NCBI RefSeq assembly: GCF_013283195.1
Contig: NZ_JABEKT010000001.1
Span: 2,638,509 to 2,702,508 of the forward strand
Origin: Ensifer adhaerens
GTDB lineage: Bacteria; Pseudomonadota; Alphaproteobacteria; Rhizobiales; Rhizobiaceae
Direction of reading: 5' to 3'
DNA length: 64,000 nucleotides
The translations under genes were made by a program, and so were the position numbers. Positions 7,519 through 14,805 of this stretch are shown piece after piece; the stretch's first letter is position 1; every line of letters begins with the position of its first letter. The notes below the pieces were generated by a model. The model was not told where the DNA came from and ran no database searches. It saw only the letters and a program-made list of their open reading frames with translations.

Positions 7519-8412
7519 CTACGCGGCCGCCTGTGTCTTGGGGCTCTGCTCAGGTACTATGTTGTCGTAGAACGTGACCCCCAAAGTGATCGCAAGTGCT
7601 CTCAATGTTGGCGACAGCGGCCCTTCTGTAACGAGGACGGCATCTACTGCTTTGTCATCGTTACAAGCGGCAACTTCGGCGGCCATCACCGCCTTGTACT
7701 TCACGCATTGAAAGATGCCCCTGGTGAGATCTCCATCGCTAGAGATCGCCGATTTCACCTCAACGGCAAGCCAGCGGTCTTTGGAGGCGAATGAAACATC
7801 AAGGCAATCAGCAGATGCGATCTTGCGCTCCATCTCGGAAAACTTCGGGCTAGAAAAACCAAACAAACCGGAATTATTAAATACAAACTCTTTCAGTCGC
7901 TTGTGACCCGGCCCTTCCCCACCGCCTCGCCCACTGGATCTTGCAGCCGCAACCAGCCCAGAAAAATCATCTCCGACAGGGTGAAGCTGCAAGGCCTCGA
8001 GGACCTCCGGCCACCGCGGGAAGGCGTAGATCTGGTGGAGGACTGAATCCACGAGTTTCTGCTTCTGCCCCTTTGACAGCCTATTGAAAGCATCCTTCGA
8101 GCCTTTGATGAACCAGCCGATCCCTTCTCCGGGCAGACCCGTCCCCTTATTGAGCACCAGACATTGAATCGGAGGGATATCCGTTCCCCATTTTTTCGCT
8201 AACGCTGCGATGCTAGTGCCGACGCTACCCAACGGGTAGTTGAGATTTCTCGGATTCGGCATGTCGACCATGGGAGCCAAGTCAGAGTAATAGAGCGGAT
8301 GCCTGGCCAGCGCCTGCCTAACCAGTAGCGGAAAGATCTGCTTTGCTTTCTCCTGGTAGGGCTTACCGCCATTAAGATGGGCTGCTGCATCACCCGTTTC
8401 ACGCCGCGCCAT
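7519..8412 (-). CDS. Putative PD-(D/E)XK nuclease (restriction-like)
   Basis: A 297-residue protein. The C-terminal part carries a PD-(D/E)XK-like core: D205 in 'CLDVSFASKDRW', then E218-V-K220 in 'LAVEVKSAIS', and a following helix 'TRGIFQCVKYKAVM' of the type seen in restriction endonuclease-like and Holliday-junction-resolvase-like folds. The N-terminal ~150 residues contain 'LNYPLGSVGTSIAALAKKWG', a small helical region that may bind DNA or protein. The start at 8412 is chosen because GGAGG stands eight bases upstream; in-frame codons reach back to 8442. It could be a restriction enzyme lacking its own methylase or a defence nuclease. Specificity and partner are unknown. The methyltransferase gene 0.7 kb away is divergently transcribed. 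Confidence 0.6.
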   Translation of the reverse strand: MARRETGDAAAHLNGGKPYQEKAKQIFPLLVRQALARHPLYYSDLAPMVDMPNPRNLNYPLGSVGTSIAALAKKWGTDIPPIQCLVLNKGTGLPGEGIGWFIKGSKDAFNRLSKGQKQKLVDSVLHQIYAFPRWPEVLEALQLHPVGDDFSGLVAAARSSGRGGGEGPGHKRLKEFVFNNSGLFGFSSPKFSEMERKIASADCLDVSFASKDRWLAVEVKSAISSDGDLTRGIFQCVKYKAVMAAEVAACNDDKAVDAVLVTEGPLSPTLRALAITLGVTFYDNIVPEQSPKTQAAA

Positions 8413-9139
8413 TTGTGCCTCCGAATGCATCGATCTAAGCACACAATTTCACAACCAAGACGTGAATAAACCATTACTTAGGGTGGCATTGCAGACGCAG
8501 TAGATGGCGTAGGTTAACGCTTCTTGGGCGTGAGAAGGCACCGCAGCACGCGCTTGTAAGCGCACGACCTGCGTCAACCAAGCTGGAGCAACGCTGATGG
8601 TGACCAAGCGCAGGCTGTATCCGCCACGGGCCGGTAACCGCGACGCGATGACGTAGGGCAACTTCTCGACTGCGTTTCTGCTGTTCGCCCAACGTCGAAG
8701 ACGTCTGCCAGCCACCGGACAAATTCCTACGCAAAGTAGGCCAAGGCGAAATCGCCATCCCCTCATCCGCGCCGAAACTTCACAGAAATGCCCAAAGGGG
8801 GGGTCTACCTGCAGGATCTGGCTGACTACCTGGACGTGCGCCGCGAGGCAGCGCTGAGAGAGCTTCATCAGCTGCTTCGGTAGCGCGTCTCCAGTTGACG
8901 AATACTTCGGGCGCGCACATCACCGCACGCGCTGTCGTCAGTCCCTAACGCCACGTTGCAGGCGCGTTAACGCGATGGTATTCAGAAGACCTTACGTTGC
9001 GCCGGAATCAGAAATCCACCAACTGGTTTCGGTGATAGCTAACTGGACGCGCCTATCGTCGTCTTGTCTCGTTGCCATTCACCTGTCGAGGCGACCACGT
9101 GAATTCAAATACGAAACGAACCTTTGAGTACAAGAGCAC
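8413..9139. other. Degenerate interval in the island
   Basis: No intact gene is seen in these 0.7 kb. They contain the short coding tail at 8788-8883 and probably the promoters of the divergent nuclease and methyltransferase genes. Minus-strand frames over 8449-8868 are Arg/Leu-rich with no ribosome binding site and I regard them as shadows. Confidence 0.45.
8788..8883 (+). pseudogene. Second copy of a small-gene C terminus
   Basis: The frame MPKGG-VYLQDLADYLDVRREA... to a stop at 8883 repeats the tail found at 7423-7504, with 'RELHQLLR' in place of 'KEFRQLHR' at the end. The two DNA copies are clearly homologous but diverged. The ATG at 8788 probably is not an original start: nothing resembling the N-terminal Cys/His part precedes it. 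It looks like a leftover of a duplicated small gene, although a 31-residue product cannot be excluded. Confidence 0.45.
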
Positions 9140-10702
9140 ATGACGCCCCACATGGCTCGCAAACGACTTGGTCAATTCTACACCCCACAATCTGAAGCCG
9201 CCTCATTTGCCACCTGGGCTGTGCGAACCGGATCGGAACGCATTCTAGAGCCAAGTGTGGGTGACGGTGCGCTTCTGCGTGCAGCCTTGGCGCGCGCACA
9301 GGAATTAGATCATAGAGCCGCGCCGAGCGTGATTGCATGCGATATCAATGCTGAGACAATCAAATCCCTACGTCCACAATTTGGGCCGCGCATTGACCTG
9401 TTTCATTGCGATTTCTTCGAACTCGATCCGGCGAGCACCGACCCCGTCGATGTGGTGCTAGCCAATCCCCCTTTTACTCGAAATCATCAGCTCGCGGCCG
9501 ATGCCCGATGTTCACTTAAGCATCGCTTTCCACAAAAAGGTGCCGCAGGCTTGTGGACATATTTTATGCTTCACGCGTGCCGGTTTCTGAAGCCTGGCGG
9601 ACGAATGGCATTTGTGGTGCCTGCGTCCGCAACTTTCGCAAACTATGCGGATGCGCTCATTGAGACATTGAGCAACGAGTTTCGTGACTTGGCACTGTAT
9701 GACTTACCTACGAAACCAGCATGGATAGGTAGAGCATCGGAGCGTGGCGCACTTCTCTTGGCTGATGGCTATCACGCTGGTGCGTCGAGCGGGTTGCGGC
9801 GTGGTCTCTGGTCATATGCTGGCTCACCTGCGGAAGGGCACATCTCTCCTCCACCGTCATTTAATAAACTACTCGATGCCGCGCGCCCATTATCTATGCT
9901 GGCAGAATTATCGATTGGATTTGTCACTGGCAGCAATCGTACGTTCCTTTTGAGCGACGCTGACATATTCGATTACGGGTTGCATCGAGACGATCTCGCC
10001 CGAGTTATCAGCCGTGCCCGCCACGCTAAATCAGTAAATGTGGAGATCTCAGACCTCGAAGAGCTTGGCCGTGCCGGCGAAAAGACGTGGCTGCTCAAGC
10101 CACGAGAGCTGGGACCGCGTGGCGGCGGCGTGCGCCGGCGCCTGGCGATGATCAGTTCGCGCGAAAGACGAAAAACCGTGTGGCTCAACAAGCGAGCACA
10201 ATGGTGGAACGTTGAAACGGGCCCCGCAGCTGACGCTGTATTCACATACATGAACGACCTCGGCCCACACCTCTCATTGGTTCCAAGCGGCGTGACTTGT
10301 ACAAACACACTCCATCGTGTGGTTTTTAAAGCCGAAACTCGGGAACCCGACAAAATCGCGGCCGTGCTGACGTTTATCTCAACATTTGGCCAATGGTTCG
10401 CTGAAGGGCTCGGAAGAGCATATGGCGGGGGCGTACTCAAGTTTGAACTGCAGGAAGCTCGCAAGTTTCCAATCCTCCCATCTTCGGGTTTTGCAAGCCC
10501 GGCAGCACTGATGGAGATCGACGCTGCACTGCGTCGTGGCGATGGCGAGCTAGCTCGAAACCTAGCCGACGAAGCGTTGATAGCACCCCTCTTAGGACCG
10601 TCTTGGCGCGGCGTCACGCGCGATATGAAACGCATCCTCGACGTTGCACGAGCGGCACGACGCAGAGGAGAAGGGCGGCACCAGCCGAAGATGAGACCAT
10701 GA
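9140..10702 (+). CDS. N6-adenine DNA methyltransferase (Eco57I/type II-like)
   Basis: The 520-residue protein has the features of a gamma-class N6-adenine methyltransferase. These are 'RKRLGQFYTP' near the start, the SAM-binding motif I 'ILEPSVGDGALL' (about residues 35-46), and the catalytic NPPF tetrapeptide at residues 109-112. A C-terminal region of about 280 residues fits a target-recognition domain and includes 'SGVTCTNTLHRVVF' and 'AYGGGVLKFELQEARKFPIL', seen in Eco57I/TaqI-type enzymes. No nuclease motif is fused to it. Its stop overlaps the next start (ATGA at 10699-10702), so it is translationally coupled to the GHKL-ATPase gene. It would methylate host DNA; with that partner the system may use methylation for self/non-self recognition. 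An alternative start exists at 9152. Confidence 0.85.
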   Translation: MTPHMARKRLGQFYTPQSEAASFATWAVRTGSERILEPSVGDGALLRAALARAQELDHRAAPSVIACDINAETIKSLRPQFGPRIDLFHCDFFELDPASTDPVDVVLANPPFTRNHQLAADARCSLKHRFPQKGAAGLWTYFMLHACRFLKPGGRMAFVVPASATFANYADALIETLSNEFRDLALYDLPTKPAWIGRASERGALLLADGYHAGASSGLRRGLWSYAGSPAEGHISPPPSFNKLLDAARPLSMLAELSIGFVTGSNRTFLLSDADIFDYGLHRDDLARVISRARHAKSVNVEISDLEELGRAGEKTWLLKPRELGPRGGGVRRRLAMISSRERRKTVWLNKRAQWWNVETGPAADAVFTYMNDLGPHLSLVPSGVTCTNTLHRVVFKAETREPDKIAAVLTFISTFGQWFAEGLGRAYGGGVLKFELQEARKFPILPSSGFASPAALMEIDAALRRGDGELARNLADEALIAPLLGPSWRGVTRDMKRILDVARAARRRGEGRHQPKMRP

Positions 10703-12918
10703 CTGAAGAGCTGTACTTTCATGCTGATGCTGCGATCATCAACCGGCTTGGGCGCGAACTCGTTGCGAAGCAAGAGACAGCCCTGATCGAACTAATCAAG
10801 AATGCATATGACGCGGATGCCAACAAAGTCACGGTGTCTTTCTTCGGTCGCGAAGGCCCCTCAGCAGCACTCGAGATTCAAGATGATGGCGAAGGCATGA
10901 ATCGCTCCGACATGCTTGATGGTTTCCTTCGGCTCGCATCTGACCTCAAAGTACAAAACCCTACTTCACCGAAGTATCGGCGAGCACGCGCTGGGCGGAA
11001 GGGCATCGGCCGCTTTTCGACGCAACGGCTCGGGGACCGCTTGACGCTCACCACCCAAACACGGGACGCTATGATAGGATTGCAACTGGTAGCCGATTGG
11101 ACCCAGTTCAAACCCGGCAAGCAACTTGGAGACGTGGTCGTTACACTGACTGAAGTGCCGCTTAGCCGACAAGGCACAACATTGCGTATTGAAGGGCTTC
11201 ATGACCAATGGACCCTTGCACAAATCCGTTCCTGTTGGAGAAGCGTCCTGGCGCTGCAACAGCCCTTTCCCGTCCGTCCGATCGAGGCAAGAAGTGATAG
11301 CAATATCAAATCGTTAGACCCAGGATTTGAAGTGCAGTTTCTCGATGGTGGGTCACTTTTCGACCATGCCACAGTCATTGCTGACATGCAAAGCGAGATA
11401 CTGGCTCATCTTCCGGTGATTATCGAACTGCGTGTCGACGAAGATGGGTTCGCTAAGTGGCGCGTTTCCAAGAACGCGTTTGGTCCAAAGCGCGATTGGC
11501 GCCCTATCCATCACGACCATCGCCATGCCAGTGATCCACCGCCTTATTCGTCTTTGCGCAATGTTGCAATGAAAGCCTATCACGTAATATTGGACCCGAG
11601 CTTGCTACCCAGTTTAGTTTTCACGCGTGTACGCGACACGTTGGGGAAGGAAGGTGGCATTCGGCTGTATCGCAACGGCTTCCGCGTTCCCCCATATGGC
11701 GAACCGGGCAACGATTGGCTACGCCTCGACGAAAATTATAGTCGCCGAAATGTGTTGGCGCCCATTACAAACAAGAACTTCTTTGGAGTGATTGAGGTCC
11801 AAGATCCGGAAGGTTTGGTGTTCGAAGAACATACCTCTCGTGAAGGTTTGATTGAGACCCCAGCCTTCTCTGAGCTCAAAGATGTGACCTCAGCCTCCCT
11901 GATCACGGCAGCCACAGAGATTCAATCGGATAGAGGGCGAAAAACGCACACTAGTGCTCCGTCTCCACGTCCGGAAACAACCGCAGTTCTGTCCGAGGCA
12001 CGAGCCGCCATGCGCGCAGCGCGAGAAGCCATCGAACGCACAACCGACAGCTCAAACAGCCCTGAAAAACAGCAGGCCATAATCAAGGCCGCTGATGCTG
12101 AGCGCATTATTGAAGCGGAAGAGAAGCGCATCGTCAGTGAGCGGGCACTCTTAGCGGATGAAGCAGCCATGCTGCGTTTGCTTTCATCGATCGGGATGAC
12201 GACCGCGGAGTTCAGCCACGAAACTGGGATGGCATTCGAAGCGTTTCGCCTTGACCTCGAGAGAGTCTTTGAAACGGCGCTTGCTGCCCGGCCGGGAGAC
12301 AGCAACTTTAGAGACCAAGCTGAACGTGCCAGTCAGGCGCTGATGCGACTCGATACTCTCACTGCATACCTTAACGCCACGGTTGCAAGCCGCGCAATGC
12401 GCGAGATCCATCCTGTCAGCTTGTCAAAAGCGGTGGAGGATTTTGCTAAGGGCATGACCACACACGCAGGATCTCAGTCAGCCACGATAGAAGTAGAAAC
12501 GCCGGCGCTTGATGCTCTTTACACCAAACCGATGCACGAAGCCGAAGTAGCATCAATTCTGCTCAATCTGTACACTAATGCCCTAAAAGCGATGAAGCGG
12601 GCATCGGGCCCGCGCAGGATCCGTGTAGTAGCGGATCGAAGCGACGACAAGGACGCCGTTCGCCTACAATTCTGCGACACAGGCGATGGAGTTCCTGAAA
12701 ATGTTCGAACTCGCATTTTCGATGCCTTCTTCACCACACAATCCGCTGCCGCAACTAGCGCACCCGATGTTGAACTGGCCAAAGGCACAGGACTTGGCCT
12801 TTGGATTGTTGACCAGATTGTGAAGAATGCGGGCGGCGAGATCTCGGTAAGCGACGCACCTCCCGGATACTCAACTTGTTTTGAGCTTCGAATTCCCACT
12901 GAGGTCCCTAATGACTGA
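10699..12918 (+). CDS. Dual GHKL-ATPase protein: MORC/Hsp90-like N domain and histidine-kinase-like C domain
   Basis: This 739-residue protein has two Bergerat-fold ATPase modules. The N-terminal one has the N-box 'ELIKNAYDADA' (N35), 'DDGEGM' (residues 62-67) and 'RKGIGRFS' (100-107), as in Hsp90/MutL/MORC ATPases. The C-terminal one has 'LLNLYTNALKAM', 'DTGDGVPENV', 'FDAFFTTQ' and 'GTGLGLW' (from about residue 696), as in sensor kinases. Between them lies a charged, probably coiled-coil segment (about 435-500) leading into a DHp-like helix with 'EFSHETG', whose H507 is the candidate phospho-acceptor. There are no transmembrane helices or known sensor domain, so it should be cytoplasmic. Upstream is a DNA methyltransferase (4-base overlap) and downstream a receiver protein (8-base overlap). 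MutL/MORC-type ATPases are known in some restriction-modification operons; joined to a kinase core I do not recognise it as a described system. Confidence 0.8.
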   Translation: MTEELYFHADAAIINRLGRELVAKQETALIELIKNAYDADANKVTVSFFGREGPSAALEIQDDGEGMNRSDMLDGFLRLASDLKVQNPTSPKYRRARAGRKGIGRFSTQRLGDRLTLTTQTRDAMIGLQLVADWTQFKPGKQLGDVVVTLTEVPLSRQGTTLRIEGLHDQWTLAQIRSCWRSVLALQQPFPVRPIEARSDSNIKSLDPGFEVQFLDGGSLFDHATVIADMQSEILAHLPVIIELRVDEDGFAKWRVSKNAFGPKRDWRPIHHDHRHASDPPPYSSLRNVAMKAYHVILDPSLLPSLVFTRVRDTLGKEGGIRLYRNGFRVPPYGEPGNDWLRLDENYSRRNVLAPITNKNFFGVIEVQDPEGLVFEEHTSREGLIETPAFSELKDVTSASLITAATEIQSDRGRKTHTSAPSPRPETTAVLSEARAAMRAAREAIERTTDSSNSPEKQQAIIKAADAERIIEAEEKRIVSERALLADEAAMLRLLSSIGMTTAEFSHETGMAFEAFRLDLERVFETALAARPGDSNFRDQAERASQALMRLDTLTAYLNATVASRAMREIHPVSLSKAVEDFAKGMTTHAGSQSATIEVETPALDALYTKPMHEAEVASILLNLYTNALKAMKRASGPRRIRVVADRSDDKDAVRLQFCDTGDGVPENVRTRIFDAFFTTQSAAATSAPDVELAKGTGLGLWIVDQIVKNAGGEISVSDAPPGYSTCFELRIPTEVPND

Positions 12919-14044
12919 CCCGACACATATCGATCTATCCGGTAGCTGGTTGTTCGTCGATGACGATCCGAATTCTGCTAAATCGTATGCAGCACGGTTA
13001 AGTGAAGGCGCGAACGCTATAGCATTGACCGTACTTCCTCCCTCACAAGGACGAGTCGCTCTTCTCACAGGAAACTCGACTCCACTTGGCGTCCTAATGG
13101 ACGTTGATTTGACTGGGGAACCAGGCGAGCATGGGACTGGCTTAGGAATCGCCCAGGACATTCGGGCGCGGCAAAAAGCACGTAAAATAAATGAGTTTCC
13201 GATCATTCGGTTCGCTAACATCGAACCCGTTAAGATCAATATTGGCGGGGATCCATCAAGCGACGATCTGTTCGATGACAAGATGGACAAAGGGGCAGTC
13301 GGTCGAAACACGGGGATCGTTCAACGGCGTCTCATTGGCGTCGCTGCTATCTACGATCACTTAAAATCCATGGGCAACAATCCCGCTGATTCAGAGATTT
13401 CAAACCTATTTTCACTCGACGAGCCACATTTATCCGAGTGGACGCATCCGGGCCTGATGTCGCGACTAACTGACGGGATGCGTCAGGCGATCCACGTCGC
13501 GGCGGGTGCCTATTTGCGTTCCTTTTTGATGCCAACTGGTTTGCTTATGGATCGCAAACTTCTCCTAATGCGAATGGGCACAACTCAAGAGAGCGGAGAA
13601 AAGAGTTGGGATGTAATCTCAAAGTTTGCCGACTCGTTTAAGTTTCGGGGTCTGGGCTCTGAGCACTATGAACGCTGGTGGGCCAGAGGGCTCGAAGAGG
13701 CATGGGATGAACTGGAGTTTGCAGAGGCACCCATCGCAATGACCTCAGCTACGGATAGAACATCTGCCTTTGCCAACGTGTTCGATATTGAATTGGAGCC
13801 ACTGCAGCTGGGCGATAGGAGCCCTGGGACGAGGCCTTGGCGTTGGTGCACATTGAGGCAGGAAGAAGATCCTCCATCATACGTACCAGTCGACCCGCGC
13901 TTTGGGGTCAAGATTTCGCCTCGTGTGGACGTGGCTCCGTGGATTGAGCCCGCGATGGCTTCAATCGGAGCTGCAGTCCGCAAAGAGCAAGATGCACGAC
14001 TTAATCGGACAGACATTGAACGTTTGGTCTCGGAATTGTCATAA
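12911..14044 (+). CDS. Receiver-domain (response-regulator-like) protein with unknown C-terminal domain
   Basis: The N-terminal ~150 residues look like a receiver domain: an acidic pocket D17-D18-D19 in 'SWLFVDDDPNSAKSY', a putative phospho-acceptor D64 in 'LGVLMDVDLTG', and a late lysine in 'FDDKMDKG'. The loop after D64 is unusually long ('EPGEHGTGLGIAQDIRARQK'). The C-terminal ~220 residues show no helix-turn-helix or known output domain; conserved-looking Trp residues occur in 'RWWARGLEEAWDELEFAEAP' and 'RPWRWCTLRQEE'. The start at 12911 overlaps the kinase gene by eight bases, so the pair should be co-translated and act as sensor and receiver. The output is therefore more likely enzymatic or protein-binding than transcriptional. 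The partner assignment is inference from order and overlap. Confidence 0.7.
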   Translation: MTDPTHIDLSGSWLFVDDDPNSAKSYAARLSEGANAIALTVLPPSQGRVALLTGNSTPLGVLMDVDLTGEPGEHGTGLGIAQDIRARQKARKINEFPIIRFANIEPVKINIGGDPSSDDLFDDKMDKGAVGRNTGIVQRRLIGVAAIYDHLKSMGNNPADSEISNLFSLDEPHLSEWTHPGLMSRLTDGMRQAIHVAAGAYLRSFLMPTGLLMDRKLLLMRMGTTQESGEKSWDVISKFADSFKFRGLGSEHYERWWARGLEEAWDELEFAEAPIAMTSATDRTSAFANVFDIELEPLQLGDRSPGTRPWRWCTLRQEEDPPSYVPVDPRFGVKISPRVDVAPWIEPAMASIGAAVRKEQDARLNRTDIERLVSELS

Positions 14045-14046
14045 CC

Positions 14047-14769
14047 ATGCACCAGAATGTTGCCGAAGATCTGATCACACTTGAGAACATTCTACGGCGC
14101 GTGCCAGCCACTATAGCCACGGCGGACGCGATTTCTACCGTTGCGGGGTCAATTCGTCGCGCAGCGCGGACGATGCAGCGAATAGTGGGTCAAGTCCCAC
14201 TTCCGTTACCGCGCCGCCAAGGCATTCGCCCGTCGCAAGCCATTATGGACTCCGCAACGATGAGATTCTCGTTTGCTGGCCCCCCACCTGATGGCAAAAT
14301 CGAAGATGTCGAAACGGAGATACAAGTTTGTATTAGGGGTCGACTTCAGTTGGCAATTGGCTCAGTCGCGCTCGAAGACCACTGGCGAATTGACACTCAC
14401 GCAGACCACAAATACTCCAGCCAGGCAAAAGAGGGGCATCCGCAGTTTCATTTTCAGCGAGGCGGTCATGCCCAGGATGATTTTAGCTCCGGTCCTGGTT
14501 TCGTGCCTGGGCCTGCTCTGAAGGCTGCTGACGAGGGCTGGCGCGGTCTCATGCAGTACCCGGGGCCAAGGGTTGCGATCGTACCCATGTGTCCAACCGC
14601 GGCAATAGACTATGTACTCTCACAACATGACGGGCGATTGTGGCGCCGCCTCAAGAGTGATCCGGACTATTCAAACTTGATCAATCAGTGCCAGAACAGA
14701 ATGTGGAGCATGTATTCGCAGGCCCTCCTTGACGCCAACCGCCGGGAGAAAATTCTAGGCTACTCGTAG
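14047..14769 (+). CDS. Unknown His-rich-motif protein, fourth gene of the methyltransferase/kinase operon
   Basis: I do not recognise this 240-residue protein. It starts two bases after the stop of the receiver gene, so it belongs to the same operon. The most striking part is residues 110-141, with many His, Asp and aromatic residues in an ordered arrangement ('EDHWRIDTHADH' followed by 'HPQFHFQRGGH'; H112, H118, H121, H131, H135, H141), which suggests a metal site or catalytic centre. The N-terminal 50 residues are helical. No PD-(D/E)XK, HNH or PLD signature is evident, but a nuclease or hydrolase role as the effector is possible. There is no signal peptide or membrane segment. Confidence 0.6.
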   Translation: MHQNVAEDLITLENILRRVPATIATADAISTVAGSIRRAARTMQRIVGQVPLPLPRRQGIRPSQAIMDSATMRFSFAGPPPDGKIEDVETEIQVCIRGRLQLAIGSVALEDHWRIDTHADHKYSSQAKEGHPQFHFQRGGHAQDDFSSGPGFVPGPALKAADEGWRGLMQYPGPRVAIVPMCPTAAIDYVLSQHDGRLWRRLKSDPDYSNLINQCQNRMWSMYSQALLDANRREKILGYS

Positions 14770-14805
14770 GCGAAGAAGAGCGTTGCGAACGCCCAAACTT
14801 ACCCG

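Noticed and set aside
8449-8868. Minus-strand frame of 139 codons between the nuclease and methylase genes
   Set aside because: It overlaps the conserved coding tail at 8788-8883 on the other strand, is rich in Arg and Leu, and has no start signal.
10699-14769. Assignment to the known Detocs two-component defence system
   Set aside because: Detocs consists of a sensor kinase, receiver and phosphatase-type effector. Here the kinase carries an extra MORC-like ATPase and the operon starts with a DNA methyltransferase, so the match is only in the general kinase-receiver idea.
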